A DNA stretch of 64,000 nucleotides from Streptomonospora mangrovi (GTDB taxonomy: Bacteria; Actinomycetota; Actinomycetes; Streptosporangiales; Streptosporangiaceae), in NCBI RefSeq assembly GCF_027604915.1, contig NZ_JAJAQC010000026.1, forward strand, positions 38,412-102,411. Reading direction: 5' to 3'. A program made the translations under genes and the position numbers. Of this stretch, positions 1-7,416 are shown piece after piece (the stretch's first letter is position 1; every line of letters begins with the position of its first letter). A model generated the notes under the pieces. It had not been told where the DNA came from and did no database searches. It worked only from the letters and a program-made list of their open reading frames with translations.

Positions 1-1
1 C

Positions 2-736
2 GCGGTCGTCTACTTCTTCGGCGACACCATGGCGCTGCGGGCCATGCGGGCGCGCCCGGTCAGCGAGATCGAGCGGCCCGAGCTGTACCGGATCGTCCGC
101 GACCTCGCCACCCAGGCGCGCCAGCCCATGCCGCGGCTGTACCTCTCGCCCACGCCCGCGCCCAACGCCTTCGCCACCGGGCGCGGCCCGCGCCGCGCCG
201 CCATCTGCTGCACCACCGGGCTGCTGCGCCTGCTCAACGAGCGCGAGCTGCGCGGGGTCATCGCCCACGAACTCGCCCACATCCGCAGTCGCGACACCGT
301 GGTGTGCTCGGTGGCCGCCGCCGTGGCCGCGGCCATCACCTCGCTCACGGCGCTGGCGCTGCTGCTGCCCCTGGGCGACTCCGAGGACGAGGACGTCCCC
401 AGCGTGCTGGGCGCGCTGCTGTTCCTGGTGCTGGGCCCGCTGGCCGCCGGGGTGATCCGGGTGGGGGTGGGGCGCTCGCGCGAGTACTCCGCCGACCGCG
501 CCGCCGCCGAGCTGACCGGCGACCCCCTGGGGCTGGCCAACGCGCTGCGCAAGATCGACGTCGGCGCGCGCATCCACCCGCTGCCGGCCGAGCGCCCGCT
601 GCTGACCGCCGGGCACCTCATGATCGCCCACCCGTTCCCGCTGCGCGGGGTCAACCGGCTGTTCGCCGTGCACCCGCCCATCGCCGAGCGCATCCGCCGC
701 CTCCAGCGCCTCGCCGACACCTGGGGCGCCCGCTAG
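2..736 (+). CDS. htpX: HtpX-like M48 zinc metalloprotease (5' end outside window)
   Basis: This is a membrane-embedded zinc metalloprotease of the M48/HtpX family, expected to degrade misfolded membrane proteins with its catalytic side facing the cytoplasm. The reading frame is open to the left edge (VVYFFGDTM...), so the N-terminal transmembrane segments lie upstream and only about 244 residues are seen. The HExxH zinc motif is HELAH (codons near 268-282). It is followed by two hydrophobic segments around 310-460 and by the third-ligand motif REYSADR near 480-500. The family APNAFATGR segment is intact. The stop codon overlaps that of the convergent LysR gene within one CTAG. Family assignment is firm. 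The exact subfamily and true start cannot be judged here. Confidence 0.9.
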   Translation, partial: AVVYFFGDTMALRAMRARPVSEIERPELYRIVRDLATQARQPMPRLYLSPTPAPNAFATGRGPRRAAICCTTGLLRLLNERELRGVIAHELAHIRSRDTVVCSVAAAVAAAITSLTALALLLPLGDSEDEDVPSVLGALLFLVLGPLAAGVIRVGVGRSREYSADRAAAELTGDPLGLANALRKIDVGARIHPLPAERPLLTAGHLMIAHPFPLRGVNRLFAVHPPIAERIRRLQRLADTWGAR

Positions 737-1803
737 TCGATCCCGGCCGCCGGCGCCGCCTCCGGGTCACCGGGAGGCCCCTCGGGCGGACCGGAGGGCG
801 GTCCGGAGGGCGGAGGCGGAGTGTCGGGCGGAGTGTCGAGCGGACCGCCCGGAGCGGAGCCCGAACCGCTCCCGGCGCGGCGCGGGCCGTGGCGGCGCGG
901 CACCTCGTGCGCCAGTTCCGGCGCCCGCAGCTCGCGCACCACCGCCGCGAAGTCCGGCAGCAGCGGGTGGGCGCACTCCAGGGTCCAGCCCAGCGCGATC
1001 CGCAGCGGCTCCACGCCCGCCAGCGGCCGCCACACCAGGTCGGGGCGCCGGTAGTACCGCGAGATCGACCGCGAGACGATGCACACCCCCGATCCGCCCG
1101 CCACGTTCTCCAGCAGCTCCTCGGCGTTGTCGTTGGCAGGCCCCCACCTGGGCCGCGAGCCGTCGGGGCGGGGCACCACCGCCCACCACTCCACCCACTC
1201 GCGCGGCGCGCTGCGCGCCCACGGCAGCGGCTCGTCGCGCAGGTCCTCGATGGTGAGCACCTCCTTGGCCGCCAGCGGGTGGTCGGCCCGCATGCCCACC
1301 GCGCGCGGCTCCTCGGCGACCACCTCGGTGGTCAGGCCCGACAGGTCGTTGGGCAGCCAGATGAACGCCGCGTCCACGAGGCCCTCGTGCAGCGCCGCGA
1401 CCTCGCCGCCCCAGTTGAAGCGGTGCGGCTCGATCGCGGCGTCGGGGTGGCGCTCGCGGAAGCGCATCCGCGCGCGGGTGGTCAGGTCGGCCGCGCCGGT
1501 GGCCTCGAAGCCCAGCCGCAGCACCCGCTGGGCCGCGGCGCGGGCGGTGCGCGCCGCGCGCTGGCCCGCGGCCCAGTCCTCGATCATCCGCCGGGCCACC
1601 GGCAGCAGCGCCTCGCCGGCGGGCGTGAGCCGCACCCCGCGGGTGGAGCGCTCGAACAGGGTGACGCGCAGGTCGCGTTCGAGCTGGCGGATCTGCCGGC
1701 TCAGCGCGGGCTGGGAGACGTAGAGGCGCTCGGCGGCGCGGGTGAAGTGGAGGTCCTCGGCCACGGCCGTGAAGTAGCGCAGCAGCCGGGTGTCGACGTC
1801 CAA
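733..1803 (-). CDS. LysR-family transcriptional regulator
   Basis: This is a LysR-type DNA-binding regulator of 356 residues. Residues 1-60 form the winged helix-turn-helix with the usual family signature (LLRYFTAVAEDLHFTRAAERL, then VSQPALSRQIRQLE). The rest to about residue 300 is the periplasmic-binding-like effector domain. The last ~50 residues are an unusual Pro/Gly/Ser-rich tail (PPDTPPPPSGPPSGPPEG) that extends past the normal ~300-residue family length. It is divergently transcribed from the aldo/keto reductase gene, with a 198-bp gap, the classic layout of a LysR regulator and its target. I infer that it controls that reductase, but the effector is unknown. Confidence 0.92.
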   Translation of the reverse strand: MDVDTRLLRYFTAVAEDLHFTRAAERLYVSQPALSRQIRQLERDLRVTLFERSTRGVRLTPAGEALLPVARRMIEDWAAGQRAARTARAAAQRVLRLGFEATGAADLTTRARMRFRERHPDAAIEPHRFNWGGEVAALHEGLVDAAFIWLPNDLSGLTTEVVAEEPRAVGMRADHPLAAKEVLTIEDLRDEPLPWARSAPREWVEWWAVVPRPDGSRPRWGPANDNAEELLENVAGGSGVCIVSRSISRYYRRPDLVWRPLAGVEPLRIALGWTLECAHPLLPDFAAVVRELRAPELAHEVPRRHGPRRAGSGSGSAPGGPLDTPPDTPPPPSGPPSGPPEGPPGDPEAAPAAGID

Positions 1804-2001
1804 GCGGCGAGCCTCCTTCGGCCCGGTGCGCGCGGCCGAACCCCTGGTACCGCCGCTATTCCCGGCAATGCGGACCTATTGATGCAGGCAGGTTATAAGA
1901 GCGGGTCTTGGACGCGCAGGGGCTTTTCGCGATCGGGTGGAGAAGCCGCTCCCGCCGACGGGGGCGGCGACACGCGAAACACCCATGGAGAGACACACGC
2001 G
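1804..2001. promoter_or_regulatory. Divergent LysR / aldo-keto reductase control region
   Basis: This gap holds the back-to-back promoters of the LysR gene and the reductase. A short A/T-richer patch (about 1855-1900) stands out from the G/C-rich flanks and is the likeliest operator area. I see no -35/-10 pair that I would defend and no unambiguous T-N11-A palindrome, so the assignment rests on gene layout only. Confidence 0.35.
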
Positions 2002-3051
2002 ATGCGATACACCCTGTTCGGCCGCACCGGCCTGCGCGTCTCCGAGCTGGCGCTGGGCGCGATGACGTTCGGCGACGACTGGGGGTGGGGCGCCTCCGAA
2101 GCCGAGTCCGCCCGCTTGTTCGAGACCTTCGCCGAGGCCGGGGGCACCTTCGTCGACACCGCCGACCAGTACACCGACGGCACCTCCGAACGGATCCTGG
2201 GCCGGCTGCTCAAGGGCCGCCGCGACGCGTTCGTGGTGGCCACCAAGTACACGTGCAGCTCCTCGGCCACCGACCTCAACGCCGGGGGCAGCCACCGCAA
2301 GAACCTGGTGAACTCGCTGGAGGGCAGCCTGCGCCGGCTGGACACCGACCACGTCGACATCCTCTACGTGCACGCCCGCGACGTGCTCACCCCGGTGGAG
2401 GAGACCATGCGGGCGCTGGACGACCAGGTCCGCGCGGGCAAGGTGCTCTACGTCGCGGTGTCGGACTGGCCGGCGTGGGAGATCGCGCAGGCCGACACGC
2501 TGGCGCGGCTGCGGGGCTGGACCCCGTTCGCCGGGGTGCAGTTGCGGCTCAACCTGCTGGAGCGCACGCCCGAGCGGGAGCTGCTGCCCATGGCCGCCGC
2601 GCTCGACCTGGGCGTGGTCGCGTTCGGCGCACTGGCCGAGGGGCGGCTCACCGGCAAGTACCTGCGGGGCGAGGCCGGGCGGCTCGACACGTTCGACTGG
2701 GGCGGCGGCCACGACCGCACGGCCGAGATCTACGCCGAGGTCGCGGCGGTCGCCGAGGAGGGCGGCTGGAGCCCGGCCCAGGTGGCGATCACGTGGCTGC
2801 GCACCCGGCCGGGCACGGTGGTCCCGCTGATCGGCGCCCGCACGGCGGAGCAGTTGCGCACCAACCTCGCCGCCCTGGAGGTGGACCTCGACCCGGACCA
2901 GGTGCGCCGCCTCGACGAGGTCAGCCGCATCGACCTCGGCTTCCCGCACGACTTCCTGGCGGCCCCGGTCGTGCGGGAGTCGGTCTACGGCCCCCGCTGG
3001 CAGGAGATCACCGACCACCGCACCACGGCCCGCCCGCCGTTCACCACCTGA
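2002..3051 (+). CDS. Aldo/keto reductase
   Basis: This is an NAD(P)H-dependent oxidoreductase of the aldo/keto reductase superfamily, 349 residues, cytoplasmic. The N-terminal strand RTGLRVSELALGAMTFG, the catalytic Asp/Tyr segment (FVDTADQYTDGTSE, residues about 50-65), the Lys of VATKYT and the His of ILYVHARD match the tetrad of the family. The C-terminal cofactor-binding part contains VPLIGARTAEQL. The overall look is of the YajO/IolS-like general stress or aryl-alcohol reductase groups. The substrate cannot be told. The ATG at 2002 follows a GGAGAGA-like ribosome site. It is likely controlled by the divergent LysR gene. Confidence 0.93.
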   Translation: MRYTLFGRTGLRVSELALGAMTFGDDWGWGASEAESARLFETFAEAGGTFVDTADQYTDGTSERILGRLLKGRRDAFVVATKYTCSSSATDLNAGGSHRKNLVNSLEGSLRRLDTDHVDILYVHARDVLTPVEETMRALDDQVRAGKVLYVAVSDWPAWEIAQADTLARLRGWTPFAGVQLRLNLLERTPERELLPMAAALDLGVVAFGALAEGRLTGKYLRGEAGRLDTFDWGGGHDRTAEIYAEVAAVAEEGGWSPAQVAITWLRTRPGTVVPLIGARTAEQLRTNLAALEVDLDPDQVRRLDEVSRIDLGFPHDFLAAPVVRESVYGPRWQEITDHRTTARPPFTT

Positions 3052-3052
3052 A

Positions 3053-3094
3053 AAGGAGGCGGGAGAGGCGGGGCGCCGCCTCTCCCGCCTCCTT
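3053..3094. terminator. Bidirectional terminator between reductase and yajQ
   Basis: A perfect 19-bp inverted repeat (3053-3071 with 3076-3094, loop GGCG) fills the gap between the convergent genes. The A-run on the left side gives a short U-tract in the minus-strand transcript, so it should end the yajQ message best. Confidence 0.8.
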
Positions 3095-3104
3095 CGCCGC
3101 CCGG

Positions 3105-3602
3105 CTAGCGGTAGTTCACGAACTGGAGGGCGACGTCGAGGTCCTTCTCCTTCAGCAGCGTCTGGACCGCCTGGAGGTCGTCCTTCTTCTTGGAGCTGAC
3201 CCGAAGCTCGTCGCCCTGGATCTGCGCCTTGACGCCCTTGGGGCCCTCGTCGCGGATGATCTTGGAGATCTTCTTGCCGTCCTCGGTCGAGATCCCCTCT
3301 TTCAGGGAGATGGCCAGCCGGTACTCCTTGCCCGACACCTTCGGCTCCTCGTCGGAGTCGAGGACCTTCAGCGAGACGCCGCGCTTGACCAGCTTCTCCT
3401 TGAAGACGTCGAGGGCTGCCTTGACGCGCTCCTCGGAGTTGGCGCGGATCTCCACGCCCTGCTCGCCCTGCCAGTTGATGGCGGCGCCGGTCCCCTTGAA
3501 GTCGAAACGCTGGGAAAGCTCTTTGGCCGCCTGGTTCAGCGCGTTGTCGACCTCTTGCCGGTCGAGCTTGGAGACGACGTCGAAACTGGATTCAGCGGCC
3601 AC
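3105..3602 (-). CDS. yajQ: YajQ family (DUF520) nucleotide-binding protein
   Basis: This is a small cytoplasmic protein of 165 residues of the YajQ/DUF520 family, built from two ferredoxin-like folds. In some bacteria these proteins bind cyclic di-GMP or RNA, but the role in actinomycetes is not settled. The start [19 protein letters not shown], the RFDFKGT motif near residue 35 and the C-terminal end [10 protein letters not shown] are diagnostic, and the length is standard. It is monocistronic between a strong bidirectional terminator and the tRNA-Tyr promoter region. This small gene next to tRNA-Tyr is common in actinomycetes. Confidence 0.95.
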   Translation of the reverse strand: MAAESSFDVVSKLDRQEVDNALNQAAKELSQRFDFKGTGAAINWQGEQGVEIRANSEERVKAALDVFKEKLVKRGVSLKVLDSDEEPKVSGKEYRLAISLKEGISTEDGKKISKIIRDEGPKGVKAQIQGDELRVSSKKKDDLQAVQTLLKEKDLDVALQFVNYR

Positions 3603-3792
3603 GTGCGCTCACACCTTCAGCGGTTCGGATCCACGGGCCGCGCCGTTTGCGACCCGAGCTTGCCTGTCGCGCGCCCCGCCCGCCTTGGCGGCGGCCCCTG
3701 GTCGCGACAGCCCCCGAGCTTAGCCGTGCCCACCCCACCCACGCGCGACGCGCCGCCCGCCCACGCCCCCGCACCCCGCCACGCGAAACCGA

Positions 3793-3823
3793 TTTCGTGT
3801 CCGCACCGCATGTCCGCTATCCT
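3793..3823 (+). promoter_or_regulatory. Candidate tRNA-Tyr promoter
   Basis: A TATCCT hexamer (3818-3823) lies 36 bp before the tRNA, with TTTCGT 19 bp upstream as a weak -35. Position is sensible and sequence match is modest. Confidence 0.35.
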
Positions 3824-3859
3824 CACTGGTGCGCCGCGACGAACAGTCGCCGCACTCCA

Positions 3860-3941
3860 GGCAGGTTGCCCGAGTGGCCAAAGGGAGCGGTCTGTAAAAC
3901 CGCCGGCTCAGCCTACGCAGGTTCGAACCCTGCACCTGCCA
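3860..3941 (+). tRNA. tRNA-Tyr (anticodon GTA)
   Basis: An 82-nt class II tRNA. The acceptor stem GGCAGGT pairs with ACCTGCC, the anticodon loop reads CTGTAAA with GTA, a long variable arm follows, and the T-arm is GCAGG-TTCGAAC-CCTGC. The discriminator is A, and CCA is not encoded. The long variable arm fits bacterial tRNA-Tyr. Confidence 0.96.
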
Positions 3942-3983
3942 CCCACGGAGAACCTCCGTACGACCAGCACAGATGTGCGATCT

Positions 3984-4006
3984 GCGGGGGTTTTCGCTTT
4001 CCCCGC
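3984..4006 (+). terminator. Candidate tRNA-Tyr terminator
   Basis: GCGGGG (3984-3989) pairs with CCCCGC (4001-4006) around a T-rich loop, 40 bp past the tRNA. There is no clear U-tract after the stem. Confidence 0.45.
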
Positions 4007-4954
4007 TGTGCAGCGGTAGGCACCTTTGAGCACCTCCACGACGGCGTCCGTCCAACATGCGTCCAACGGATTGGGCGGCGTATGCCCAGGTCGCCCTAGT
4101 ACCCGAAGTACTGGGCACGCTGGGCCGGGTGCGGACGCGAGAGACCATGCAGTCCCGCCTCCTGCCGGTGGCGCCGGTATGAGTGTCAGGAGATGCCTGC
4201 GGCGGGTGTGCGGCGAGGTTCCGCCCGGCTCGATCCTCACAGTCCCGGCGTATCCGCAGTAGCAGTTGGCGTATGGACTCTCCGGTGATCGCCGCCTCTT
4301 CGGGCCGGGCGTCCGCAGTTCGCGGAGTCGACCGCCGAGTCCGTGAAGACGTTCGTCGCCCATGCTCGACGGTTCTACCGGACTGCCCGGTGCCACTGCC
4401 CGGTGCCTATGGGCGGGAGCGATTGGTTTTCCCCCTTTGGTGGGGCGAGTTTGGGGATATCGCTGTGGGCTGGAGGGCTGTGGGCTAGGGTCGGGGTGGT
4501 TGCGCGGCGGCGTTTGGCCGTGGTGTGGGGTGGGGTCGGCTGGGATTTCTCCTCCGGTTGGAGCCCGCCGGTGTGCCCCTGGTGGGGGCGAGCATCCTGG
4601 GGTGGGTTTTCCCCTTCTTTTTCTTCTTCTGTGGCGCGCTCGGCGTGATGGCGGGTGCGGGTTTCGTCATGGCCGGAACGGGTGAGCGGCCGTCTGGGTG
4701 CGCGTGCGGGGTTTCCGCCGGTGCCCCCTCTTCCTGTGGGCCGGTGGGGCCGCGCGGCGCGTGTCGGGGGATGGCGGCGGGGCTATGCCCGGAATGCCAA
4801 GGGCAAAGCTGTCGCCAGCGGAGATAGCGGTGCGCAACGGACATGCAAAGCGATTGGGAAGAACGGGGAAATTAAATTTCCGCGTTTTCTGTCATTTTCG
4901 AGTCAATTGCTCACTGTGGACTAAACGGACATATTGCTTTCGCGGTTTTTGGCG
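4007..4954. other. Gene-free stretch downstream of tRNA-Tyr
   Basis: About 950 bp hold no reading frame with family resemblance on either strand. Frames here are short, overlapping and compositionally unlike real genes. The section 4400-4700 is G/T-rich on the plus strand with weak third-position bias, and 4840-4960 is markedly A/T-richer, as expected of the upstream promoter zone of the secreted-protein array. A near-direct repeat of GCGTCCGTCCAAC / ATGCGTCCAAC lies near 4050-4070. A position behind a tRNA 3' end is typical for integration scars, but no duplicated tRNA end or integrase remnant is recognisable. Confidence 0.5.
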
Positions 4955-4984
4955 TTGACAAAATCCTTTTGCGGGGTCGATGAT
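4955..4984 (+). promoter_or_regulatory. Candidate promoter of the small secreted-protein array
   Basis: A consensus TTGACA (4955-4960) is followed after 18 bp by GATGAT (4979-4984), a weak -10. It lies in an A/T-rich patch 77 bp before the first gene of the array. Confidence 0.4.
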
Positions 4985-5060
4985 TGCTCCAGTCCACCAC
5001 GACATCGGGCGCCTTGCCGCGCCTTCTCCAATCAACCTCGTTTGAATTACCGGGGGAATC

Positions 5061-5306
5061 GTGCTGAAGAAGTTTGCCGCCGCGGGTCTGATCGCCGGTG
5101 CCGCGATGGGCGCTGTGCTTATGGCCGGCCCTGCCCAGGCCGCCACCGGTTCGGGTGACCAGCAGTTCAACCAGAACCTCCAGTTGGTGCCGATCCAGCT
5201 GTGCAACACCAACATCGCCGTGCTGGGTGCGAACGTGCCGGTCCTGTCGCCGCAGACCACCGGCGACTGCATCAACGGCCCCGTCGGCGCCAACGCCGCC
5301 AAGTAG
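5061..5306 (+). CDS. Small secreted rodlin/chaplin-like protein, copy 1
   Basis: This is an 81-residue secreted protein. Residues 1-27 are a signal peptide (KK start, hydrophobic core, AQA cleavage site at 25-27). The mature ~54 residues begin with a Q/N-rich segment (GDQQFNQNLQ), then LVPIQLC, then NVPVLSPQTTGDCINGP, with exactly two cysteines at 48 and 70. The two-Cys pattern with VP...C...VLG...C-x-NG recalls chaplins. The VPVLSPQ...C stretch recalls the C-terminal half of rodlins, the surface amyloid-layer proteins of aerial hyphae and spores. I infer a cell-surface hydrophobic or amyloid role. GTG start with GGGGGAA upstream. First of four tandem paralogues. Confidence 0.82.
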   Translation: MLKKFAAAGLIAGAAMGAVLMAGPAQAATGSGDQQFNQNLQLVPIQLCNTNIAVLGANVPVLSPQTTGDCINGPVGANAAK

Positions 5307-5406
5307 CTCCGGTCCGCGACGCCGTGACAATCGCGCCCGCGCGGCGCGCCCGCACGGCAAGCGGTCCATCGACCTCACTGACTTTTCCAGCAGAAAGGAA
5401 TTCTCG

Positions 5407-5664
5407 ATGCTGCGCAAGCTCGGAATCAGCACCCTGATCGCCGGTGCGGCCCTGGGCGCCGTTGTGGCCGCCTCGCCCGCCTCCGCCGCCACCAACTCGG
5501 GTGACCAGCAGTACAACCAGAACCTGCAGGGCATTCCCGTCCAGGTCTGCAACGCCAACATCGGCGCCGTCATCGGCGTCAACGTGCCGATCCTGTCGCC
5601 GCAGACCACGGGCGACTGCACCAACGGCTCGGTCGGCGCCAACGTCGAGTCCGGCAAGAAGTAA
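5407..5664 (+). CDS. Small secreted rodlin/chaplin-like protein, copy 2
   Basis: An 85-residue paralogue of the preceding gene. It has a 27-residue signal peptide ending ASA, the Q/N-rich segment SGDQQYNQNLQ, cysteines at 48 and 71 (one residue more between them than in the other copies) and a short Lys-ended tail. The signal-peptide sequence is almost identical to copy 3, at DNA level too, which points to recent duplication. The ATG follows AGAAAGGAA. Probably co-transcribed with the next copy, 17 bp downstream. Confidence 0.82.
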   Translation: MLRKLGISTLIAGAALGAVVAASPASAATNSGDQQYNQNLQGIPVQVCNANIGAVIGVNVPILSPQTTGDCTNGSVGANVESGKK

Positions 5665-5681
5665 GAGGAGAGGGAGCACAC

Positions 5682-5927
5682 ATGCTGCGCAAGCTCGGAA
5701 TCAGCACCCTGATCGCCGGTGCGGCCCTGGGTGCCGTCCTCGCCGCCTCGCCCGCGTCCGCGGCGACCGGCTCCGGTGACCAGCAGTACAACCAGAACCT
5801 CCAGCTCGTCCCGATCCAGGCGTGCAACGCCAACATCGCCGTGCTGGGTCTGAACGTGCCGGTCCTGTCGCCGCAGACCACCGGCGACTGCACCAACGGC
5901 TCCGTCGGCACCAACGTCGGGCGCTAG
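5682..5927 (+). CDS. Small secreted rodlin/chaplin-like protein, copy 3
   Basis: An 81-residue paralogue with the same first 18 residues as copy 2, signal peptidase site ASA at 25-27, SGDQQYNQNLQ, and cysteines at 48 and 70 in the frame QACNANIAVLG...TTGDCTNG. The ATG is preceded by AGGAGAGGGAG. Expected to be exported by Sec and to act at the cell surface. An intramolecular disulfide is likely. Confidence 0.82.
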   Translation: MLRKLGISTLIAGAALGAVLAASPASAATGSGDQQYNQNLQLVPIQACNANIAVLGLNVPVLSPQTTGDCTNGSVGTNVGR

Positions 5928-5935
5928 GGGTCTCG

Positions 5936-6226
5936 ATGCCGCGCAAGGTGACCGTCGCCGGTCTGCTCGCCGGTGCCGCCATGGGCCTCCTGCTCCTGGC
6001 CGGTCCGGCGCAGGCCGAGGACCACGACGCCGATCAGCAGTTCAACCAGAACCTTCAGGTGCTGCCGATCGAGTTGTGCAACGTGAACGCCGCCGTTCTC
6101 GGCGCCAACGTTCCGGTGCTGTCCCCGCAGACCACGGGGGACTGCGTCAACGGGCCGTCCCTGACCAACCTCAGCTCGCAGGACGCGTACAACGCGATCC
6201 CCGAGCCCCGGGGGGACGGCCGCTGA
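5936..6226 (+). CDS. Small secreted rodlin/chaplin-like protein, copy 4
   Basis: A 96-residue, most diverged member of the array. Its signal peptide (MPRKVTVAGLLAGAAMG..., AQA at 25-27) keeps the same length. The mature start is acidic (EDHDAD) before QQFNQNLQ, the cysteines are again at 48 and 70, and the C-terminus is extended by about 20 residues (SSQDAYNAIPEPRGDGR). It begins 8 bp after copy 3, so it is surely in the same transcript, and it is followed by a strong terminator. The acidic N-terminus and tail suggest a distinct place in the assembled layer. Confidence 0.8.
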   Translation: MPRKVTVAGLLAGAAMGLLLLAGPAQAEDHDADQQFNQNLQVLPIELCNVNAAVLGANVPVLSPQTTGDCVNGPSLTNLSSQDAYNAIPEPRGDGR

Positions 6227-6256
6227 TCACGCGGCACCGCGCCGCATGACAGCCCG

Positions 6257-6314
6257 GGCCTCCCGGTGCCCCGCCTCGCGCGGGCACCGGGGGGCCTCCG
6301 GCGTTTCCGCCGGA
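6257..6314 (+). terminator. Terminator of the secreted-protein array
   Basis: A 15-bp stem (6257-6271 with 6282-6296, one G-U pair) is followed directly by a second perfect 7-bp hairpin (6297-6303 with 6308-6314). No U-tract, as is common for actinomycete terminators. A further 10-bp hairpin lies at 6410-6433. The rest of 6315-6567 holds no gene. Confidence 0.7.
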
Positions 6315-6567
6315 GCTTCCCGCCGCCGCCTTCCGGGCGGCCTCCGGGGCACCCGCGCGCCCCCTCCAGCGCGCCCTCCAGGGCGCCCTCCGCCATCCCC
6401 TGCGGGCGGCCCGCCGCGGCGCCCCGCGGCGGGGGTCCTCGACACCGCCCGAAGAAATACGAATGACCGGAAATCGCAGGTCACCGCTGGGAAATCCGGC
6501 CGCTCGACCCCCCCGATGGGGGCGTTCGGGCCGCGTCGGTGGCCGGGGGTCTTTAGTCTGCTGAGTT

Positions 6568-7335
6568 GTGGGTGACTCAGCGGATCGGGTGAGGACGGTG
6601 GGCGCCGGTGGCAGTGCCGCCGACGCCTGGGAGCGGCTGCGCGCGACGGCCGGCACGCCGGCCGACGGCCCCGTGCCCCGGCACGGCCGCGCGGCCCTGC
6701 TGCGCCTGGCCGCGTGGTTCGAGGGCGCCGACGCCGACACCGCGCACCGCATCTACACCGCCGCCTTCGCCGCGCACGGCGCCACGCACCTGGGCGGCGC
6801 GGGCGAGGAGTCCGTGGCCGCCACCACGAGCTGGTGGCAGGCGCCCCTGGCCGACATCGCCGCCGCCCGGCTGACCAGCGCGCTGCCCGCCGACCCCGTG
6901 CGCGACCACACCGAGCAGCGCGCCCGGCTGCGCGACGCCGCCGAGTCCTCCGCGCACTGGCGCCGCTCGGCCGCCCAGGAGGTCCACCGCGTGCTGGCCG
7001 AGGCCACCGGCCGCGACTCCCGCATCCGCCTGTCCAGCGCGGCCATGGGCGTGCTGATGGAGCTGCTGACCGCCGCGCTGGGCTCGGGCGACGCCACGCG
7101 CGGCCCGGTCTCGGCCGGCGACCTCGAACTTGGCATCCGGCTGCACGTGCGCCACGACCCCGACTCCGCCCTCACCCTGCGCGGGTCCGGCGGCGACCTC
7201 GCGCTCGACGGCCTGCGGCTGGTCGTCACCCCCTTCGCCGCCGCCGACGACCCCTTCGACCCCGAGGCGGACGACCCCCACCGCCGCCCCACGCCCGCGG
7301 CGGGAACCGGCCTGCCGCTGGCCCGCCAGGCATGA
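6568..7335 (+). CDS. jetA: Short DUF2397 (TIGR02677) protein, JetA-like, lacking the N-terminal half
   Basis: This 255-residue protein matches only the C-terminal half of the DUF2397/TIGR02677 family (about 500 residues), the putative kleisin-like JetA subunit of one Wadjet class. The recognisable parts are LLRLAAWFEGADADTAHRIYTAAF (about 46-69), the SWWQAPLADI segment, VRDHTEQRARL near 113, and the end LELGIRLHVRHDP...LRLVVTP. The N-terminal winged-helix half is absent. An in-frame TGA (6562-6564) sits just before the GTG start, and none of the upstream frames resembles the missing part. The TAGTCT hexamer 8 bp before the start suggests a leaderless message. It is followed 81 bp later by the JetB-like gene. 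Family call good; function of the short form unknown. Confidence 0.75.
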   Translation: MGDSADRVRTVGAGGSAADAWERLRATAGTPADGPVPRHGRAALLRLAAWFEGADADTAHRIYTAAFAAHGATHLGGAGEESVAATTSWWQAPLADIAAARLTSALPADPVRDHTEQRARLRDAAESSAHWRRSAAQEVHRVLAEATGRDSRIRLSSAAMGVLMELLTAALGSGDATRGPVSAGDLELGIRLHVRHDPDSALTLRGSGGDLALDGLRLVVTPFAAADDPFDPEADDPHRRPTPAAGTGLPLARQA

Positions 7336-7416
7336 CAGCGCACCGGCGGCCCCGCACCGCCGGAACCGCCCGCGACCGCCCAGGCGACCCAGCGACGTAA
7401 GGAGGTGGCGACCACC

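Noticed and set aside
3908..4396. Minus-strand frame over the tRNA-Tyr end as a possible integrase or gene remnant.
   Set aside because: It runs through the tRNA itself, lacks the integrase Arg-His-Arg-Tyr signature and resembles no family.
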